A stretch of 64,000 nt of DNA from contig NC_063258.1 of assembly GCF_019578655.1 (NCBI RefSeq), forward strand, positions 6,555,283-6,619,282, given 5' to 3'. Made by a program: the position numbers and the translations under genes. Below the pieces are notes generated by a model. That model searched no databases. It worked only from the letters and a program-made list of their open reading frames with translations, and was not told the DNA's origin. Shown here one piece after another: positions 58,338 to 64,000 of this stretch; the stretch's first letter is position 1, and each line of letters opens with the position of its first letter. Source of the stretch: Ricinus communis (lineage: Eukaryota > Streptophyta > Magnoliopsida > Malpighiales > Euphorbiaceae).

Positions 58338-58413
58338 GGTCTATTCCAGCCTGCAATGAACATTAAACAAATACATATTTGTTAGCAAATGATTGAAGAG
58401 AACACTATATAAA
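58338..58413 (+). promoter_or_regulatory. Conserved extensin proximal promoter with TATA box (gene 3)
   Basis: Same block as gene 2 with two or three substitutions (ctgcaatgaacattaaacaa); TATATAAA at 58406-58413. Confidence 0.82.
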
Positions 58414-58471
58414 GGGCTTATGTTCTTGATTGTCATACACAACACAGAACAAATACTTACTAGTTTTAAGA

Positions 58472-59290
58472 ATGGCTACCCGGCAGCAGGAACAACCGGG
58501 ACATTGGTCTCCGATCATTCATGCCATAGTTTTCTGCCTTGCAGCCATTGCTGTGGTGGCTGATAAGCCTTATATTTATGCTTCTCCACCACCTCCTCAT
58601 CACCCTAAGGACTATGCTTCTCCGCCCTATTACTACAAGTCACCTCCACCGAAACATGCTGAGCACCCTCCATATTATTACAAGTCCCCTCCACCTCCAC
58701 CGAAACATGTGAAGCATCTACCCTATTACTATAAGTCTCCTCCACCACCATCTCCGTCTTCGCCACCTCCATACCACTACACATCACCACCTCCACCAAA
58801 GAAGTCTCCACCTCCTCCATACTACTATTCATCACCACCTCCACCAAAGAAAACTCCACCTCCTCCCTACTACTATAGCTCTCCACCTCCACCAAAGGAG
58901 TCTCCACCTCCTCCCTACTATTATAGCTCTCCACCTCCACCAAATAAGTCTCCGCCTCCTCCATACTACTACTCATCACCACCTCCACCAAAGAAATCTC
59001 CACCTCCTCCCTACTACTACAGCTCTCCACCTCCACCCAAAAAGTCACCACCTCCTCCATACCACTACTCGTCCCCACCTCCTCCTAAAAAGTCTCCACC
59101 TCCCCCATACTACTATAACTCTCCACCTCCACCTTCTCTTTCACCACCACCTCCATACCATTACACATCTCCTCCTCCACCAAAGAAGTCTCCACCTCCT
59201 CCATATTATTATAACTCTCCACCTCCACCTTCTCCATCACCGCCACCTCCTTACTATTATTCTTCCCCACCACCTCCAAAACACTACTAA
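58472..59290 (+). CDS. Extensin gene 3 (intact, shorter array)
   Basis: A 272-residue secreted extensin, tandem duplicate of gene 2 with start codons 5340 bp apart. The start at 58472 (MATRQQEQPGHWSP) is chosen for the same reason as in gene 2. Signal peptide, head ([28 protein letters not shown]) and tail ([16 protein letters not shown] ... PKHY) are nearly identical to gene 2. The difference is the central array, which has about nine fewer 16-residue [16 protein letters not shown] units. KKTP and KESP variants mark individual units. The pattern fits unequal exchange between 48-bp repeats. Promoter and 3' flank are also duplicated, so both copies should be expressed similarly. Confidence 0.93.
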   Translation: MATRQQEQPGHWSPIIHAIVFCLAAIAVVADKPYIYASPPPPHHPKDYASPPYYYKSPPPKHAEHPPYYYKSPPPPPKHVKHLPYYYKSPPPPSPSSPPPYHYTSPPPPKKSPPPPYYYSSPPPPKKTPPPPYYYSSPPPPKESPPPPYYYSSPPPPNKSPPPPYYYSSPPPPKKSPPPPYYYSSPPPPKKSPPPPYHYSSPPPPKKSPPPPYYYNSPPPPSLSPPPPYHYTSPPPPKKSPPPPYYYNSPPPPSPSPPPPYYYSSPPPPKHY

Positions 59291-60159
59291 ATTGAATCTG
59301 TTTAAATTATACCAATAAATTTCATCCATGTATTGTTTTCGAATTGATTCCATATTTTTTTTGTATTACAATAAGGATAAAGTTTAAGATTTAGAGTGAA
59401 TTTCTTCTGTATTAAGCAGTGCTTGTTATATCATTTCTCTGTAATAATATGAAAGGCATAATCAAATTCTATGATATATATTTCTTTTCTTATTCTGGTC
59501 ATTCAAAACTATATTCCCTATATTCTTAATATTTTTGTTGATGACAAATACATCATATCTTGTATTATCCTAAAATTCAGCCATCTATAATTTTTTTTAC
59601 ATTATTAAAAATGGTGCCACCATTTCCATTATTGCCCTCATATATTATTATTATTATTATTTCATTTCTATAATATACATTCTTTTCTTATTCTGGTTAT
59701 TCAGAACTATATTTCCTATATTCTTAATATTTTTGTTGATAACAAAAACACCAGATGTTGTATTGTCCTAAAATCCAGTCACCTACATTCTTTTTACATT
59801 ATTACAAATTATGCTATCATTACCATTATTTCTGCACATGTTTATTAAATATAGTATACATATCCACCCATATACTTATTTAATACATTAAATTCTAGAA
59901 AATATTTATTTTAAAAAATTAACTATTTAAATCTTAATTTTTTAATATATAAAATGACTCAAATTTAAATTATAATTTTAAAAAATTAATTGCATCTTTA
60001 CAAATAATAAAATTATTTTTATAAATATATTAACTTAAAAAATTAACTAAATAAATATATTTATTCATGTCACTTATGGATTGACTCGTTTATCTGAATT
60101 TATTTACCCTAAATTCAAACTCGATTAAATAAGTATTGTATAGTTTTGTTTGATTCAAT
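59291..60159. other. 3' flank of extensin 3 joined to a headless array
   Basis: Similar to 54386-55230 and to 62644-63028. From about 59797 to 60159 it is also repeated at about 61556-61921. The flank runs without any promoter or signal-peptide sequence straight into extensin repeats at about 60160. Confidence 0.75.
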
Positions 60160-61553
60160 CTCCACCTCCTCCCTACTACTACAACTCTCCACCTCCACCA
60201 AAGAAGTCTCCACCTCCTCCCTACTACTACAGTTCTCCACCTCCACCAAAGAAGTCTCTACCTCCGCCATACCACTACATATCACCACCTCTACCGAAAA
60301 AGTCTCCACCTCCTCCCTACTACTATAGCTGTCCACCTCTATCTCCACCTCCTCCATACTACTAAAGCTCTCTATCTCCACCTCCTCCATACTACTACTC
60401 ATCACCACCTCCACCAAAGAAAACTCCACCTCCTCCCTACTACTACAGCTCTCCACCTCCACCAAAGAAGTCTCCACCTCCGCCATACCATTACACATCA
60501 CCATCTCCACTAAAGAAGTCTCCACCTCCTCCCTACTACTATAGCTCTCCACCTCCACTAATGAAGTCTCCACATCCTCCATATTATTACTTATCACCAC
60601 CTCCACCAAAGAAATCTCCACCTCCTCCCTACTACTACAACTATCCGCCTCTACCAAAGAAGTCTCCACCTCCGTCATACCACTACACATCACCATCTCC
60701 ACTAAAGAAGTCTCCACCTCCTCCCTACTACTATAGCTCTCCACCTCCACCAAAGAAGTCTCCACCTCCTCCCTACTATTATAGCTCTCCACCTCCACCA
60801 AATAAGTCTCCGCCTCCTCCATACTACTACTCATCACCACCTCCACCAAAGAAATCTCCACCTCCTCCCTACTACTATAGCTCTCCACCTCCACCCAAAA
60901 AGTCACCACCTCCTCCATACCACTACTCGTCCCTACCTCCTCCTAAAAAGTCTCCACCTCCCCCATACTACTATAACTCTCCACCTCCACTTTCTCTTTC
61001 ACCACCACCTCCATACCATTACACATCTCCTCCTCCACCAAAGAAGTCTCCACCTCCCTACTACTATAGCTCTCCACCTCCACCAAAGAAGTCTCCACCT
61101 CCTCCATACTACTACTCATCACCACCTCCACCAAAGAAGTCTCTATCCTCCCTACTACTACAGCTCTCCACCTCCACCAAAGAAGTCTCCACCTCCGCCA
61201 TACCATTACACATCACCACCTCCACCAAAGAAGTCTCCACCTCCTCCCTATTACTATAGCTCTCCACCTCCACCAAATAAGTCTCCTCCTCCTCCATACT
61301 ACTACTCATCACCACCTCCACCAAAGAAATCTCCACCTCCTCCCTACTACTACAGCTCTCTACCTCCACCAAAAAAGTCACCACCTCCTCCATACCACTA
61401 CTCGTCACCACCTCCTCCAAAAAAGTCTCCACCTCCCCCATACTACTATAACTCTCCACCTCCACCTTCTCTTTCACCACCACCTCCATACCATTACACA
61501 TCACCTCCTCCACCAAAGAAGTCTCCACCTCCTCCATACCATTACACATCACC
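60160..61553 (+). pseudogene. Headless extensin array A
   Basis: About 1.4 kb of extensin repeats ([21 protein letters not shown]) with no promoter, TATA box, start codon context or signal peptide in front; the preceding DNA is extensin 3' flank. The frame opened at 60150 has a TAA at 60363-60365, then runs on to a short deletion near 61143 (aagtctctatcctccc) that shifts it to 61259. The array continues in another frame to about 61553, where it breaks off within YHYTSPP. It lacks the PKHY terminus. A product could not be secreted. Most likely a product of unequal recombination between extensin genes; still a potential donor for gene conversion. Confidence 0.85.
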
Positions 61554-61921
61554 TCCTACATTATTACAAATTATGCTACCATTACCATTATTTTTGCACA
61601 CGTTTATTAAATATAGTATACATATCCACCCATATACTTATTTAATACATTAAATTCTAGAAAATATTTATTTTAAAAAATTAACTATTTAAATCTTAAT
61701 TTTTTAATATATAAAATGACTCAAATTTAAATTATAATTTTAAAAAATTAATTGCATCTTTACAAATAATAAAATTATTTTTATAAATATATTAACTTAA
61801 AAAATTAACTAAATAAATATATTTATTCATGTCACTTATGGATTGACTCGTTTATCTGAATTTATTTACCCTAAATTCAAACTCGATTAAATAAGTATTG
61901 TATAGTTTTGTTTGATTCAAT
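61554..61921. repeat. Second copy of extensin 3' flank segment
   Basis: Repeats about 59797-60164 with few differences (for example gctaccatta versus gctatcatta), including 'tgattgaatc/tgattcaatc' just before the array. It marks the start of the 1.76-kb tandem unit. Confidence 0.85.
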
Positions 61922-62643
61922 CTCCACCTCCTCCCTACTACTACAACTCTCCACCTCCACCAAAGAAGTCTCCACCTCCTCCCTACTACTACAGTTCTCC
62001 ACCTCCACCAAAGAAGTCTCTACCTCCGCCATACCACTACATATCACCACCTCTACCGAAGAAGTCTCCACCTCCTCCCTACTACTATAGTTGTCCACCT
62101 CTATCTCCACCTCCTCCATACTACTAAAGCTCTCTATCTCCACCTCCTCCATACTACTACTCATCACCACCTCCACCAAAGAAAACTCCACCTCCTCCCT
62201 ACTACTACAGCTCTCCACCTCCACCAAAGAAGTCTCCACCTCCGCCATACCATTACACATCACCATCTCCACTAAAGAAGTCTCCACCTCCTCTCTACTA
62301 CTATAGCTCTCCACCTCCACTAAAGAAGTCTCCACATCCTCCATACTATTACTTATCACCACCTCCACCAAAGAAATCTCCACCTCCTCCCTACTACTAC
62401 AACTCTCCACCTCTACCAAAGAAGTCTCCACCTCCGTCATACCACTACACATCACCATCTCCACTAAAGAAGTCTCCACCTCCTCCCTACTACTATAGCT
62501 CTCCACCTCCACCAAAGAAGTCTCCACCTCCTCCATACTACTATTCATCACCACCTCCACCAAAAAAATTTCCACCTCCACCTTTTCCATCACTACCACC
62601 TCCTTAATATTATTCTTCCCCACTACCTCCAAAACACTACTAA
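61922..62643 (+). pseudogene. Headless extensin array B
   Basis: Tandem copy of the start of array A with the same internal stop (TAA 62125-62127, matching 60363-60365), so the stop predates the duplication. After that stop the frame is open to TAA 62605-62607 in the tail, where the paralogs have TAC; the original terminus (PKHY and TAA) follows at about 62641-62643. Like array A it has no signal peptide or promoter. It is shorter than A but keeps the natural 3' end and extensin 3' flank. Confidence 0.85.
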
Positions 62644-63027
62644 ATTGAATCTGATTGAATTGTACCAATAAATTCCTTCTATGTATTGTTTTCGAATTGA
62701 TTCCATATTTTTTTATATTACAATAAGGATAAAGTTTTAGATTTAGAATGAATTCCTTCTGTACTAAGCAGTGCTTGTTATATTATTTCTCTGTAATAAT
62801 ATGAAATGCATAATCAAATTTTATGATATATATTTCTTTTCTTATTCTGGTCAGTCAAAACTATATTCCGTATTTTGTTGATGACAAATACATAAGATCT
62901 TGTATTATCCTAAAATTCATCCATCTACATTTTTTCGACATTATTAAAAATAGTGCCACCATTTCCATTATTGCCCTCATATATTATTATTAATATTATT
63001 ATTTCATTTCTATAAGATACATTCTTT
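62644..63027. other. 3' flank of extensin array B
   Basis: Matches the extensin 2 and 3 downstream regions ('gcagtgcttgttatatNatt', 'ttcttttcttattctggtca') up to about 63020, where it meets the next LTR. Confidence 0.7.
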
Positions 63028-64000
63028 TTAATACCCGAAATTTTTATATATTTAATAATGAGTATTTATTTAAATTAATTTTATTTTATCTTTATTTGGT
63101 TTAATTGGAATGATTTAAATGTAAATTTTAAATTTTAATATTAGACAATTAAATGAGTTATTTTTTCTATACCTAATTTGTTGGATTTTTTAAGAAATTA
63201 ATTAAGTAAATTATTTGGAGGGTAAATTATAGTTTTGGTTATTCTAATTTTTTCCAATGTATATGTAATATATATAAATAAAATTATATATTGGAAATTT
63301 ATTTTGGAATAAGGATTAAAAGTATAATTTTATTTTTATGGGGTTTTAATGGAAATTTGTAAGTTTGATATTTTTGTAAAAAATATGTCGGTCAGGGGTA
63401 TTTATGTAATTGTGTATTTTCAATAATTCTAATTTGGCCTAAATTAATTAGTTAAGGGCTTAATTGAGGATAAAGGAAAGCTTAGGGGTTAAATTGGAAT
63501 TCTGCAGAATGAAATTGTAAATAATTAAGAAGGTTAAGGGACCAAATTGTAATAAGAAAAGTTTGGGGGCTTAATGTCGATATTGAAAGGAAAGAAAATC
63601 AGGGAAGAAGAGAGGGAGAGAGAGGGCGTCAGCGTGAAGAAGGAGGAGCCGGGTCTTTGCATCGTCCCTGTGGTGACCAACTGATGCCGGCAGCAGCAGC
63701 AGGGCGTAATCGCAGCAGAGAGGCAGCGGCCGTCGTTCGGCCATTTCCGGCGCTTCCTACCGATCTTGGTGGCGATCGGCTCCCCTCAAAGAGAGCTTCC
63801 TTTTGGCGGCGACGGCGTCAATTTTGGTAGCCGGAGGAGGGAGTTCTGGCGAAGTGGTGGCAGCCGCATTTTCTGGCTTTTCCGGTGAGCTCCTGTGGAG
63901 GATGGACGATCGGAGGACGTATCCCGACTCTCCTCAGCTAAAGCTTCGCAATGGCACCGATTTCACGGTGATCGGGCTCCGTTTGCAAATCGACGGCCGA
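63028..64000 (+). repeat. Gypsy-like LTR, same family as 8686-12280, cut by the window end
   Basis: Begins near taatacccgaaatttttata and is the uninterrupted plus-strand counterpart of the minus-strand LTR at 8686-12280 (matches at about 63050-63160 and 63290-63390). From about 63590 it becomes GC-rich (gagagagagggcgtcagcg, cagcagcagcagggcg). No coding frame is recognised. The right end lies outside the window. Confidence 0.7.

Overview
This is a plant nuclear draft scaffold, almost certainly a eudicot. The signs are spliced genes with GT-AG introns, plant-specific families (SABATH methyltransferase, SULTR, SAUR, extensin, plastid DnaJ), Ty1/copia and Ty3/gypsy LTR elements, a Mutator-like element, very AT-rich spacers and an exactly 500-base N gap (10062-10561). 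No bacterial, viral or organellar gene set is present. Nothing in the window fixes the species; a Malpighiales/Euphorbiaceae-like source is only a guess from the look of the LTR repeats.

Layout. (1) 1-6.2 kb: a SABATH carboxyl methyltransferase gene (first exon not found) and a downstream tandem copy that is a pseudogene. (2) 6.5-12.3 kb: a stack of nested retroelements. A copia fragment on the minus strand is interrupted by a gypsy-type LTR, which in turn carries a complete solo LTR of another family; the N gap lies inside the stack. (3) 15.4-19.5 kb: a 13-exon group-1 sulfate transporter gene, reconstructed here to 644 codons with every junction in phase. (4) 21.3-21.8 kb: an intronless DnaJ20-like plastid co-chaperone gene on the minus strand. 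(5) 22.9-28.5 kb: a decayed autonomous Mutator-like element (MULE) with long inverted ends; its transposase intron holds a 96-bp palindromic mini-element whose ends resemble those of the host MULE. (6) 28.5-32.5 kb: a truncated minus-strand copia element with a mutated reverse-transcriptase active site. (7) 32.5-43 kb: extremely AT-rich spacer with MITE-like inverted repeats, microsatellites, a SAUR-like gene (37.6 kb) and a solo LTR (41.3 kb). (8) 43.1-62.6 kb: an extensin cluster. It has one gene with a premature TAG, two intact genes in a 5.34-kb tandem duplication, and two headless extensin repeat arrays that are themselves tandem copies. A gypsy/Athila-like element (45.3-50.5 kb), itself inserted in a MITE-like repeat, separates the first extensin from the rest. 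(9) 63.03-64.0 kb: the start of an LTR of the same family as the one at 8.7-12.3 kb, cut by the window end.

The functional genes are independent single-copy or tandem-family loci rather than a pathway cluster. The extensins are the only group that clearly works together: secreted Ser-Hyp4/Tyr-rich wall glycoproteins sharing one proximal promoter module. I found no convincing undescribed biological system. The most informative structures are the active-looking copy-number evolution of the extensin cluster, the mini-MULE inside its relative's intron, and the datable nesting of retroelements.
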